In this document: positions 16,077 through 23,861 of the stretch, piece after piece | How the letters are laid out: every line of letters starts with the position of its first letter | Position numbering within the stretch: the first letter of the stretch is position 1 | Origin: Hyphomicrobium sp. | Lineage (GTDB): Bacteria; Pseudomonadota; Alphaproteobacteria; Rhizobiales; Hyphomicrobiaceae | Direction of reading: 5' to 3' | Assembly: GCA_002928955.1 (NCBI GenBank) | Contig: PERT01000035.1 | Coordinates: 1-36,808, forward strand | DNA: 36,808 nt | The notes under the pieces: model-generated | What the model was told of the DNA's origin: nothing | What the model saw: only the letters and a program-made list of their open reading frames with translations | The model's database searches: none | Made by a program: the position numbers and the translations under genes

Positions 16077-17206
16077 TTGCCAGCCAAGGACTGTCGAGAC
16101 GCGCGGCACTCACGGGGGCCGCATCCATCGTCGCAACCGCAGCCACGCTCCCATGCCAGCTGCAAGCTCGCGAACCGGGGAGTGCCGCCAACACGCTCGG
16201 ATCTCTTGGCGCAGCGAAGGGCCTCCTCGTTGGCGCATCCTTCGCGATGCACGAGACCGAAAGGCCCTACGGTGCGCGCTACCGCGAACTCTATATCCGC
16301 GAGATGCGCAGCCTGACCACCGAGCTTGAGCTCAAGATGCCAACGGTTCGGCCCTCGCGGGACATCATCGAGTTCGAGCCCGCCGACCAGTTCTTCGACT
16401 TCGCCGGCAAGCATGGTCTACCCGTCCGTGGGCACACACTGGTGTGGAACGACAACGTGCCGCAGTGGATCAAGTCACTGAACACTCTCGACGCCGGCTA
16501 CCACATGGATGCGCACATCGAGACGGTGCTCGAACGCTTCCGCGGCCGTGCGTTCGCCTGGGATGTCGTCAATGAACCGATTGCGCCCTGGGACCGGCTT
16601 CCAGGCAACCTTCGCGCGGGTCCTTATCTTGCCGCCTATGGCGAGGACTACATCGCTCGTAGCTTCCGTCTGGCCCGTCAGTTCGATCCCGCCGCCAAGC
16701 TGGTGCTCAATGAGGCGTTCACCGAGACCGCGGACGATCTTGGGCAAGCATTCCGTGCGAGTTTTCTCAATCTTGTTCGCCGCCTCAAGGATCAAGGCGC
16801 ACCCATCGACGCCATCGGCCTGCAGTGCCACTTGAAATCCGGCAAGCCCTACGATTTCCCGCGCTTCTGCGCCTTCGTGGAACAGTTGGCCGCGCTCGAC
16901 TTCGACATCCATATTACCGAGCTCGATGTCGACGACAGCGCCTACCCACGCAATCTCTCAGCCCGCGACCTCCGCGTCGCTGCCCTCTATCGTGATTTTT
17001 TGACTGCCGTCCTCGCCATCCCGGCCGTCAAGGTGCTGACCTTCTGGCAACTCGCCGATCACACCAGCTGGCTCTACTATGGTGACACGGAAAAGCGACC
17101 ACGGGCCGTCTCACGCCCGCGCCCATTGCCGTTCGATCAACATTTTTCACGAAAGCCCGCATGGTTTGCCATTGCGGATTCGCTTAGTGCGATGCCGCCG
17201 CGCTGA
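16070..17206 (+). CDS. exported glycoside hydrolase family 10 (xylanase-like) enzyme
   Basis: A 378-residue GH10 (beta/alpha)8-barrel enzyme with a Tat-like leader (LSRRAALTGAASIVATAATL, residues 8-27), so it probably acts outside the cytoplasm. The catalytic acid/base is Glu169 in WDVVNEP and the nucleophile Glu284 in HITELD, with GHTLVW at 121-126 and WQLADHTSW near 326-334. The substrate-site motif usually ENEMK/ENELK reads TELELK (84-89): the Asn is Leu. The His often following GHTLVW is Asn127. It may therefore cleave a beta-1,4-linked polymer other than xylan, perhaps the locus product for turnover or length trimming, which is inference. ATG 16070 is preferred to TTG 16037 because it starts at the leader. 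Its 3' end overlaps the convergent GT gene by 23 bp. Confidence 0.88.
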   Translation: MLIASQGLSRRAALTGAASIVATAATLPCQLQAREPGSAANTLGSLGAAKGLLVGASFAMHETERPYGARYRELYIREMRSLTTELELKMPTVRPSRDIIEFEPADQFFDFAGKHGLPVRGHTLVWNDNVPQWIKSLNTLDAGYHMDAHIETVLERFRGRAFAWDVVNEPIAPWDRLPGNLRAGPYLAAYGEDYIARSFRLARQFDPAAKLVLNEAFTETADDLGQAFRASFLNLVRRLKDQGAPIDAIGLQCHLKSGKPYDFPRFCAFVEQLAALDFDIHITELDVDDSAYPRNLSARDLRVAALYRDFLTAVLAIPAVKVLTFWQLADHTSWLYYGDTEKRPRAVSRPRPLPFDQHFSRKPAWFAIADSLSAMPPR

Positions 17207-18422
17207 GCCCGCCCAAGCCCTTGCCGCGATACTTGCGATCTTGCAGGTCACGGTGGTTGGCGTAACACATGGCCAGCTGCCGCTGTGGCGTGAAATCACG
17301 GATCTCGTGAGCGACTGTCTCCGGCGTCACCTCACCCGACCACATCTTTCCGCGCATGGTTACAAACGCGTCGGCCAACCGGTTGGCCATATCATCCGTG
17401 CTCTCTGAACGGTCCACGAGGTAGCCCGACACGCCATCCTTGATCACACTCCTCAACTGCGGCAGGTGAATCGCGCACACCGGCCGCCCGACCCCCAGCG
17501 TCTCAAGCACGGAGAACGGCATGCCTTCGAACTCGGAAGTGAGAATGCCGGCGTGCACATGGCCAAGCACCTCCGCCACGCCCGCGGCATCCTTGAAGCC
17601 ATGAAGCTTGGTCTTGTCGCGGATCGTCGCGAACTCCGGAAACCGCTCGGGATCGCTGGTGCCCATGTAATGGAACTCGACGCCCGGCCCAATTTTCTCG
17701 GCGAGCTTCGCGATGGTCTTGAACATCAAGGACGGCACCTTGAAGAGATCGAGGCGGCCGGCGAAGGCTACTCGGAAACCGTCGTCTTTCGGAAACGACT
17801 GCATTGCGAAGGTGCGCGTGTCGACCCAGGTCGATAGCGTGCCGATCTTGTGCGCTTGGCTGGGGTAAGTGGCGCGGATCCGCTCGGTGATGATCGGATT
17901 GACGCAAAGAAACTTGTCGCACGCTTGAACCGCCATCCACTCATTGAGGTTGTGCACGTAGCGATAGCTCTTCAGCAGCGAGTCCATCTGGCGTTTGGGC
18001 GCGCCCTCGCCGTGCAGCATCTGCACGAACGGGATGCCAAGCATACGCACGAGCGTTGCGAACTCCACGCGCTGCAGATCGGCGCTCGTCGGTCTCTCCT
18101 TCAGCACGCGCCGCACCTTCGGCAGGTACTTCAGCAGCCCCTGCATGAACTGGAAATTGATCGAGTCCTTGATGCTGGTCGCGGCCTCCCGCGCCTTGTC
18201 GTCGGGGAAGCGCAGCACCGGCAGGAAATCGAAGGATTTGCCGCGGAACTCGACGCGGCTGACCTCCCCCAGCGTTTTGTCGCCCAAGGCATCGACGCCG
18301 ATCATCAGGAACGTGAAGTCGTCCGGTAAGAACGCAATCATGTCGCGAATGAAAGTTTCGAGCCCGCCGACCTTGGCGCCGCAGGGATCGAAAGAATGTA
18401 TGACGCATAGCCGGTGTTGCAT
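17184..18422 (-). CDS. GT4-family glycosyltransferase
   Basis: A 412-residue GT-B glycosyltransferase. The N-terminal domain begins RLCVIHSFDPCGAKVGGLET, with the glycine loop GAKVGGLE. A central helix-rich acceptor region contains FVQMLHGEGAPKRQMDSL. The donor domain has VAFAGRLDLFKVPSLMFK, FHYMGTSDPE, LHGFKDAAG and the EX7E motif in SEFEGMPFSVLETLGVGRPV. ATG 18422 has a GAGGCAG ribosome site; the longer frame to 18488 lacks one and would be less typical. It lies 97 bp after the flippase gene on the same strand, so both are probably co-transcribed. The stop lies inside the end of the GH10 gene on the opposite strand. Confidence 0.9.
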   Translation of the reverse strand: MQHRLCVIHSFDPCGAKVGGLETFIRDMIAFLPDDFTFLMIGVDALGDKTLGEVSRVEFRGKSFDFLPVLRFPDDKAREAATSIKDSINFQFMQGLLKYLPKVRRVLKERPTSADLQRVEFATLVRMLGIPFVQMLHGEGAPKRQMDSLLKSYRYVHNLNEWMAVQACDKFLCVNPIITERIRATYPSQAHKIGTLSTWVDTRTFAMQSFPKDDGFRVAFAGRLDLFKVPSLMFKTIAKLAEKIGPGVEFHYMGTSDPERFPEFATIRDKTKLHGFKDAAGVAEVLGHVHAGILTSEFEGMPFSVLETLGVGRPVCAIHLPQLRSVIKDGVSGYLVDRSESTDDMANRLADAFVTMRGKMWSGEVTPETVAHEIRDFTPQRQLAMCYANHRDLQDRKYRGKGLGGLSAAASH

Positions 18423-18518
18423 CTGCCTCGCCTGTTTCACTATCGCGCGTCGCCGTTTCGAACGGCTACCTCCCAAGCCTCGTGCCAACCAAGGCAGCCT
18501 CGTCCAGCCCGGCCTGCC

Positions 18519-19970
18519 TCATGCCACACCGGCGGCTGCCTTGAGCATGCGAACCGCGGTCTGCCGCGCGTCCGGATAAAGCATGGCGAGCGTGCCCCCG
18601 TAAACGAACGCGCCAACCGCGACCGCCAGCCCAACGCTCGACGCCGACGCAGATGTCGGCAACGCCATCACGGCGGCCGCCATCACCAGCGTGGCCGTCC
18701 CGAGCTTCACGACGTCCGCCAGGGGCAGCGCGAACCGGTACCACGTCCACGCGCACAGCAGTGTGACCACAAGGCTTACGAACGCGCCCGCAGCTGCACC
18801 CGCGACCACGCCCGGAAGTCCGCCGAGATAGAGACCCAAAGCTGCCCCGATCAGCGTCGCAAGGGCGTCGATCGCATCGTTGACCAGGGGCACCATCGGC
18901 TTTTCGTGCAGCAGAAAAACCTGCTCGCCGAAATGAATGCGTAGGTTCCGGAGCGCGCCGGCAACGATTGCCAGCGGCAGCACCGCGATTGTCATGTCGC
19001 GATAGGGCGCTGCGATGATCAATCGCACCAGCGGCTCGCTCACCGCCCACAGGCCCGCGGCAGCCGGCGCGAGTGCGGCCAGCAGCAACACGCCGTTGCG
19101 GACCAACTGTGCCTGACCTTCCGCCATTCCTCCTTCGCGCGCACGCTTTACCGCAAGGGGGAACGCCGCCGCCGTCACCAGCATGGCCGCGAACGCCGCA
19201 GCCCGTAGGCCCAGCGCCCAGCCGACCGTCACCAGGCCAACCGCGGCGGCACCTTCCTTCCATTCAACGACGAAGCGAAGGCCGTTGTTGGCGACCCATA
19301 CGAGGACTGCGCCGATCACCAGCGGCAGACCATAGGTCAGCGCGGCCGCGATCATCTCTTTGGATGCTCCCAATGGCCGCCGCCCCATGCCGAGCCGCAC
19401 GACGGCGAAAAGCAACGACAACAGCTGCGCTGCAGCATAGCCCCAGAGTACGGCGGCGGCCGTGGGCCCGAAAACCTGAATCAACAGCAGGCCTATGCCG
19501 AGCCCGGCTACCGGCCACGCCGATTGAAGCACGGTGTAGGCGAGTGTATCGCCCTCGATCCGTGCACGGTCCGTCAGATGCGTGACCAGCGCGCGGCTTG
19601 CCATGTAGGCCGCACTCGCTGCCACCAGCCCCGGCGTCCACTCGGCCGAGATCAGAAATGGCAGCAGCAGCGTCACCAGCACCGTCGCCAGGGTCGCGGC
19701 CACGAACAAGCCCGCCTCGGTATCGAGATAGAGCGCGCGGCCCTGCGCCTCGGCGGTCCCGTCGAAGTAGCGAAGCGAGTAAAGGCTGAACCAGAACAGC
19801 GTACCAAGGTAAACGAGCTCCTGTGCCGCCGATATCAACGCGAACGCACCCATCTCGCCGGGCGACAGAAAGTAGGTCCATGCCACCGCGGACACGAACT
19901 GGAAGACCGGCCCGACCACCTGTGCGGGAAGATATAGAATGGTCTGGCGGAGCAGCATGGACCTCGTCAC
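18519..19970 (-). CDS. Wzx-type oligosaccharide flippase (MOP superfamily)
   Basis: A 483-residue polytopic membrane protein with about 12-14 hydrophobic helices and a high Ala/Leu/Val content. The N-terminus (TILYLPAQVVGPVFQFVSAV) and FLSPGEMGAFALISAAQELV near residue 35 match the start of polysaccharide-type MOP transporters; RFVVEWKEGAAAVGLVTVGW is the repeated-half equivalent. It would flip lipid-linked repeat units to the periplasmic face for the polymerase at 10998. The frame begins with GTG 19970; ATG 19958, 12 nt later, has GAGG close upstream and is an alternative. No other flippase is in the window, supporting a Wzx/Wzy route. Confidence 0.85.
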   Translation of the reverse strand: MTRSMLLRQTILYLPAQVVGPVFQFVSAVAWTYFLSPGEMGAFALISAAQELVYLGTLFWFSLYSLRYFDGTAEAQGRALYLDTEAGLFVAATLATVLVTLLLPFLISAEWTPGLVAASAAYMASRALVTHLTDRARIEGDTLAYTVLQSAWPVAGLGIGLLLIQVFGPTAAAVLWGYAAAQLLSLLFAVVRLGMGRRPLGASKEMIAAALTYGLPLVIGAVLVWVANNGLRFVVEWKEGAAAVGLVTVGWALGLRAAAFAAMLVTAAAFPLAVKRAREGGMAEGQAQLVRNGVLLLAALAPAAAGLWAVSEPLVRLIIAAPYRDMTIAVLPLAIVAGALRNLRIHFGEQVFLLHEKPMVPLVNDAIDALATLIGAALGLYLGGLPGVVAGAAAGAFVSLVVTLLCAWTWYRFALPLADVVKLGTATLVMAAAVMALPTSASASSVGLAVAVGAFVYGGTLAMLYPDARQTAVRMLKAAAGVA

Positions 19971-20315
19971 CGGGCACGTTCGCCCTTGTTGCTGGTTATG
20001 TAGTGTACATCGGCGTTGGTCGGCCTTAACCTAAACGGACCGTCGTCGCGATGTGTCGTACACCTCGACCCTGCCGGCAGCAGGATGACTCAATGCCGCG
20101 AGAGTATCGGGCCACACCGCGTTCAGGCCCATCACGCCGCCTTGGCCGAATGCTTGCCACGGCTTGTTGCACACCCCGTACCGTTCCCATTGATCGGGCC
20201 CGACGCCCAAATGCGGCACGTCCATTGCTCTCCCGGTAGCTGGCCTTCAACTCGTCTCCTACCGGTTGCCCGGCTGAAAAATGCCTCCCCCACTCATTAA
20301 CGACCTTGGAAGTCT
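19971..20315. promoter_or_regulatory. divergent intergenic region, flippase and GINT1-like gene
   Basis: A 345-bp gap between leftward and rightward genes of the polysaccharide locus, so it must carry promoters in both directions. I cannot place convincing -35/-10 boxes. GTGTACATCG near 20004 and the imperfect inverse around 20049-20064 (CGATGTGTCGTACAC) could be operator halves. Short frames across this stretch look spurious. Confidence 0.4.
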
Positions 20316-21845
20316 ATGCGCATTGACGTCCTCCTCGATCCAAAGCACCTCGCGAGGTGGCATCTGTGGCTGCTGGAGGACTTGCGCGCCCGCGGCCTTA
20401 CGCAGACAACGGTCAGCTTCGCCGCCACCCCCGCGCCAACACTGCCGCCGGCGCTCGGCTTGTTGCTCGATCTCGAACGCCTGACGGGACGCGCAGGCGG
20501 TGAAAGCGCGATCGATCCACTGTCCCCGGATGATCCGGGTTTCGCTGCTGCGTCTCAATTCGGCGCAACGGCCGACCTTTGCATCGATCTGCGCGATAAA
20601 CCATGTAGCCCCGCCGCCGGTCCCCTTCTGGTTCCGCTCTACAACGGCGAACCTGGCATGGCGGCCCTCTGGTCGGCGGTTCTCGATGGCCGCGCGCCCC
20701 TGATTTCTCTCGCCCACGCGGGCAAAGCCGCCATTCCCTTCGCGCTCCCGGCGATCGAGGACCCGCTTGCCTTGCGGCTGGCGGCTACGCAAATCCTGGC
20801 CCGGGTCGTCCAAGCAGTCGCCAAGGCGGCATCAGATCTTGCGGCCGGCCGCAACCCCGCCCCGCCCGGTGGCCAGCCCGTACCAGACCTCGCCCCGGCA
20901 ACCCGAGGATCCGCCGCAGGGTTTGCCCGCGCACTCATCGAGGGCAAGGCCCGCTCGGCGCTGTCCAAGCGCCTTCGTAACGCCCCGCGATGGGCCGTCG
21001 CGCACCGCCCAGCCGCGGACGGCCGCACGCACCCGCAATCACCGCTCGATATCGACCGCTTTTCGCTCCTGCTCGATGACGGTCAGCGCTACTTCGCCGA
21101 CCCCTTCCTGTTCGAAAATGGCGGCCAACTCCACCTTTTCGTCGAGGAATTTCCCTACTCCACGGGACGGGGGCTTATCTCCCACACCGTCCTTGGGCCA
21201 GACGGACATTTTTCGCGGCCGCGCCAGGTGCTCGAGCGCCCCTATCATTTGTCCTACCCACAGATATTCGCGCGCGATGGGCAGATCTGGATGCTGCCCG
21301 AGACCGCGGCCTCGGGCGGCATCGAGCTCTATCGCGCCGAACGGTTCCCGGACCACTGGGAATTGGCCGCACGGCTGATTGATGGCCGCTTTCACGACGC
21401 CACACTGTTCGAGCACGGTGGCCTGCTGTGGATTGCGGCTGGCAGCGAATGCCGGGGCAGCGCGACCTGGGACGGGCTCAGCTTATTTCATGCCGAACGC
21501 CTCGATGGACCTTGGATGCCACACCCTCTCAATCCGGTCCTCGTCGACGCCCGCGCTGCCCGCCCCGCCGGCGAGTTCTATCGAGTCGCTGGCAAACTCT
21601 GGCGGCCGGCACAGAACTGCACCGGCGGCTACGGATCGGCGCTGTCGCTGGCCTGCGTCACAAAACTCGATCTGGAAGGCTTCGCGCAAAAAACCATTGC
21701 GACCTTCCGCGTATCGGGCCGCGGCTCGGGCCCCCCAGAACGCGAGGCTCGCCTGTTGGGCCCGCATACGATCAACTGGGCAGCCGGGATTGAGGTCATC
21801 GACCTGTTCACCCCGCCATCGTGGCGGCCCGGCGCACGACTTTGA
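20316..21845 (+). CDS. GINT1-like beta-propeller protein, probable glycan-modifying enzyme
   Basis: A 509-residue protein. Residues 1-230 start MRIDVLLDPKHLARWHLWLL and resemble the poorly conserved N-terminal part that in bacterial relatives is formyltransferase-like. Residues about 245-495 match the five-bladed propeller found at the N-terminus of plant glucosamine inositolphosphorylceramide transferase 1: FADPFLFENGGQLHLFVEEF, YHLSYPQIFARDGQIWMLPE, GIELYRAERFPDHWEL, HDATLFEHGGLLWI and RPAQNCTGGYGSALSL are the blade signatures. The fold also resembles GH43/GH68-type propellers. It may bind, transfer to or trim the glycan made by this locus; activity is not known. No signal peptide, so cytoplasmic. 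The family call is from remembered motifs, not a search. Confidence 0.7.
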   Translation: MRIDVLLDPKHLARWHLWLLEDLRARGLTQTTVSFAATPAPTLPPALGLLLDLERLTGRAGGESAIDPLSPDDPGFAAASQFGATADLCIDLRDKPCSPAAGPLLVPLYNGEPGMAALWSAVLDGRAPLISLAHAGKAAIPFALPAIEDPLALRLAATQILARVVQAVAKAASDLAAGRNPAPPGGQPVPDLAPATRGSAAGFARALIEGKARSALSKRLRNAPRWAVAHRPAADGRTHPQSPLDIDRFSLLLDDGQRYFADPFLFENGGQLHLFVEEFPYSTGRGLISHTVLGPDGHFSRPRQVLERPYHLSYPQIFARDGQIWMLPETAASGGIELYRAERFPDHWELAARLIDGRFHDATLFEHGGLLWIAAGSECRGSATWDGLSLFHAERLDGPWMPHPLNPVLVDARAARPAGEFYRVAGKLWRPAQNCTGGYGSALSLACVTKLDLEGFAQKTIATFRVSGRGSGPPEREARLLGPHTINWAAGIEVIDLFTPPSWRPGARL

Positions 21846-21969
21846 ACCAGTTCCACGCGTGGCGCGTTCCGGTTACGATGACCACTGTGGACTTACCGAT
21901 CCGGGACGAGTGACCGCCCGGACTTGGCGATCCCAACACAATCGGTCTATAGTGACTGCGAGTTCGAGA

Positions 21970-22048
21970 CTAGTGTAGCGCATCTGACGTTTGGTCCCCA
22001 CTCGGGGCTGGGCTCAAAACCAAACGTCAGATGAAAAAGCTAAACTAG
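21970..22048. repeat. palindromic element 1, CTAG-bounded, MITE-like
   Basis: A 79-bp unit bounded by CTAG at both ends. Left arm CTAGTGTAGC-G-CATCTGACGTTTGGT; right arm ACCAAACGTCAGATG-AAAAA-GCTAAACTAG, the inverse apart from one base and the unequal spacer. A central CCCC-ACT-CGGGG mini-hairpin sits in the loop. Between the CTAG copies the unit runs TGTAGC to GCTAAA, and in the 36710 copy exactly TGTAGC to GCTACA. This is the layout of a small non-autonomous transposable element with a 4-bp target duplication. No transposase is nearby. Confidence 0.8.
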
Positions 22049-22061
22049 AATCATGGAGTTG

Positions 22062-22138
22062 CTAGTGTTCCTTACGGCGCCGACATTTGATCTAGAGTGC
22101 GTTGCAATGGGGATCAAATGTCGGCGCGGGAACACTAG
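22062..22138. repeat. palindromic element 2, CTAG-bounded, MITE-like
   Basis: A 77-bp unit starting 13 bp after element 1. CTAGTGTTCC (22062-22071) is the exact inverse of GGAACACTAG (22129-22138). Inside, GCGCCGACATTTGATC (22077-22092) is the exact inverse of 22112-22127, a 16-bp perfect stem. It shares only the CTAG-TGT ends with element 1; the interior is unrelated. The right end lies 17 bp upstream of tRNA-Thr. Confidence 0.8.
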
Positions 22139-22155
22139 GCCGCGCCCTGGCCTCC

Positions 22156-22230
22156 GCCGACTTAGCACAGTGGTAGTGCACCTGATTTGTAATCAGGGGG
22201 TCGCAGGTTCAAATCCTGCAGTCGGCACCA
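22156..22230 (+). tRNA. tRNA-Thr (anticodon TGT)
   Basis: A 75-nt cloverleaf. Acceptor GCCGACT pairs with AGTCGGC, the anticodon stem CCTGA/TCAGG presents TTTGTAA with anticodon TGT (ACA codons), and the T-arm is GCAGGTTCAAATCCTGC. CCA is encoded. The first bases GACTTAGCAC (22159-22168) recur directly after the gene at 22232-22241. Confidence 0.96.
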
Positions 22231-22231
22231 T

Positions 22232-22276
22232 GACTTAGCACTTTCGCAGATTGCTCGGGGTAACACCGGGGTAACA
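22232..22276. repeat. short direct repeats after tRNA-Thr, possible old attachment scar
   Basis: GACTTAGCAC repeats the 5' part of the tRNA gene. It is followed by two near-adjacent copies of CGGGGTAACA (22256-22265 and 22267-22276). This could be the remnant of an integration or tRNA duplication event; no integrase or second attachment site is visible in the window. Confidence 0.35.
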
Positions 22277-22327
22277 GCCGAACCGAGCAACCGCCAGTCT
22301 TTTGCGGCGGTCGAGCTGCCACGCCGT

Positions 22328-22918
22328 TTACCTGCTGCAGTAGCCCCTTATCCGAACACCGTTCGCCGGGCTCGTGCCGGGCACCCATCGGCAGAGCCCG
22401 GCGCAATCGCGCTTCAAGAGCCCCTTGCAGGCGTCAGCAGGCGGCACGGGTGCAGGTGGAGGCAGAGCGCTTCGCGGCGGCGGTGACGCTGGCCGCGGCG
22501 GGAGCGGCCCGGCCTTCTCGCAGTAGCCCTTCACGACGCGGCCGACAGCGGTTGAACCCGGCACCCAGGCACACCCTGCCAAGCACTCGCGCTTCAACCG
22601 ACCAACGCAACTTGACTCGGCTGGCTTGGCGATCGGCCGGGGAGCTGGCGAGGGCTGCGCGGGTGATGGCGGCGTCGCCTGGGGCGGCCGGGTTGGCGGC
22701 GGCGGCGCTTGTGTCGGCTGTGGCGCCTGCGGCAACGGTGGCGAAACGGGAGACGGCTTGGGCTGCTTCAAGGGCGCGGCCTGAAGTGTGGGCACTGGGG
22801 TTGGAGGGGCCGGCGCCACGACCGGTACAGGTGGCACGATCTGGGGTGGCGGTTGTTCCGTCGCAGCCGTCGCGCAGCCGACGGCAACCAAGCACCCCAG
22901 AACCAACAGCCGCCGCAT
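22328..22918 (-). CDS. lipoprotein-like Pro-rich protein with a duplicated Cys module
   Basis: A 196-residue exported protein. The N-terminus (MRRLLVLGCLVAVGCATAA) has a lipobox-like VGC at residue 15, so it may be a lipoprotein. Residues 20-100 are a Pro/Gln/Ala-rich linker of the type used to span the periplasm or cell wall. Two copies of a Cys module follow: CVGRLKRECLAGCAWVPGS...GYC and CKGLLKRDCAGLCRWVPGT...GYC, each with four cysteines and a WVPG core, separated by a second Pro-rich linker. The protein ends with the second module. I know no function for this module. The start has a G-rich stretch upstream. It is the last gene of a leftward group and stands next to tRNA-Thr. Confidence 0.8.
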   Translation of the reverse strand: MRRLLVLGCLVAVGCATAATEQPPPQIVPPVPVVAPAPPTPVPTLQAAPLKQPKPSPVSPPLPQAPQPTQAPPPPTRPPQATPPSPAQPSPAPRPIAKPAESSCVGRLKRECLAGCAWVPGSTAVGRVVKGYCEKAGPLPPRPASPPPRSALPPPAPVPPADACKGLLKRDCAGLCRWVPGTSPANGVRIRGYCSR

Positions 22919-22952
22919 GACACACCCCCCGCCGCCAGCTCGACCTGGCGCA

Positions 22953-23747
22953 TCAACCGACGGTCTGGTCGAACGTGTTAGACAGCGTGCCTATGCCGTC
23001 GATCGAGATCTCGATGCGGTTCGACGCCTCCTTCATGACGCCGACGCCGACCGACGTGCCGCAGCAAATGACGTCGCCTGGCTCAAGTGTCATGTCCTGT
23101 GAGATACGGGCCACGATCTCGGCTGGCGGGTAGAACATGTCAGCGAGCGGATAGTTCTGCCGCTCGGCGCCGTTGAGCACCGTGCGGACGGAGGATTGAA
23201 GCGGATCGAACCCGGTTACGATCGCGGGGCCGAAAACACCAAAGGTGTCGAAACTCTTGGCGCGGACCCACTGCGCGAAGCTCGCGTCGGCGGTGATGAT
23301 GTCGGCGGCGGTGACGTCGTTGGTGCAGGTGTAGCCGAAGATGGCGGCTGCGGCGTCGGCGGTGCTGCCGTTGGCGATGCGCCGACCGATGACGATGGCA
23401 AGCTCGCCCTCGTAGACGATCTTGCCGGCGTAGGCGGCAGGACGGCGGATCGGCTCGCCGTGGGCGAGGAACGCATTCGGCGCCTTCAGAAAGTAAAGCG
23501 GGTGATCGGGCTTGGTGGTGCCGAGCTTGACGGCGAGCTGGCCGAAGTTGTTCCACAGCGCGAGCATCTTCGACGGCTGGCAGGGGGTGAGCAGGCGGAC
23601 GGCTGCGAGATCGACGTGCTCGCCGGTAGGTCCGTGCTCGCCAAACATATCGCCGGAATGGACGGCGATGCGCGGACCGTCGAGCGTGCCGAAGCCGATG
23701 TGCCCGCTGCGATCGGCATTGCGCGCAAACCGAACCCAATGTGCCAT
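22953..23747 (-). CDS. fumarylacetoacetate hydrolase (FAH) family protein
   Basis: A 264-residue cytoplasmic enzyme of the FAH superfamily, whose members hydrolyse, decarboxylate or isomerise beta-diketone-type acids using Mg2+/Mn2+. The metal-site signature KIVYEGELAIVIGRR, the TNDVTAADI segment and the C-terminal LEPGDVICCGTSVGVG are diagnostic, with KAPNAF marking the lid and substrate region. ATG 23747 (MAHWVRFARN) is preferred because GGGGGA lies about 9 nt upstream; the frame extends to 23786. It lies 34 bp upstream of the lipoprotein-like gene, so the two may be co-transcribed, though nothing links them functionally. The substrate cannot be inferred. Confidence 0.9.
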   Translation of the reverse strand: MAHWVRFARNADRSGHIGFGTLDGPRIAVHSGDMFGEHGPTGEHVDLAAVRLLTPCQPSKMLALWNNFGQLAVKLGTTKPDHPLYFLKAPNAFLAHGEPIRRPAAYAGKIVYEGELAIVIGRRIANGSTADAAAAIFGYTCTNDVTAADIITADASFAQWVRAKSFDTFGVFGPAIVTGFDPLQSSVRTVLNGAERQNYPLADMFYPPAEIVARISQDMTLEPGDVICCGTSVGVGVMKEASNRIEISIDGIGTLSNTFDQTVG

Positions 23748-23861
23748 CTTCGATTCCCCCGAATGCCGCACGATGTTGAGAACCAATGTGATCGCGCGTT
23801 GCGGCTCGCAAAGTGACAGCTTCTGCCGTCGAATTCCAGCGGAACGTCGAGTAGATATCTA

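Larger units (their letters stand above)
21846..22155. other. intergenic region carrying two palindromic elements
   Basis: A 310-bp gap between the GINT1-like gene and tRNA-Thr. About 124 bp of unassigned sequence is followed by the compound element at 21970-22138, described separately. No terminator for the upstream gene is evident before the element, whose hairpins may serve that role. Confidence 0.5.

Noticed and set aside
22053-22238. 61-residue plus-strand frame
   Set aside because: It spans palindromic element 2 and the tRNA-Thr gene.
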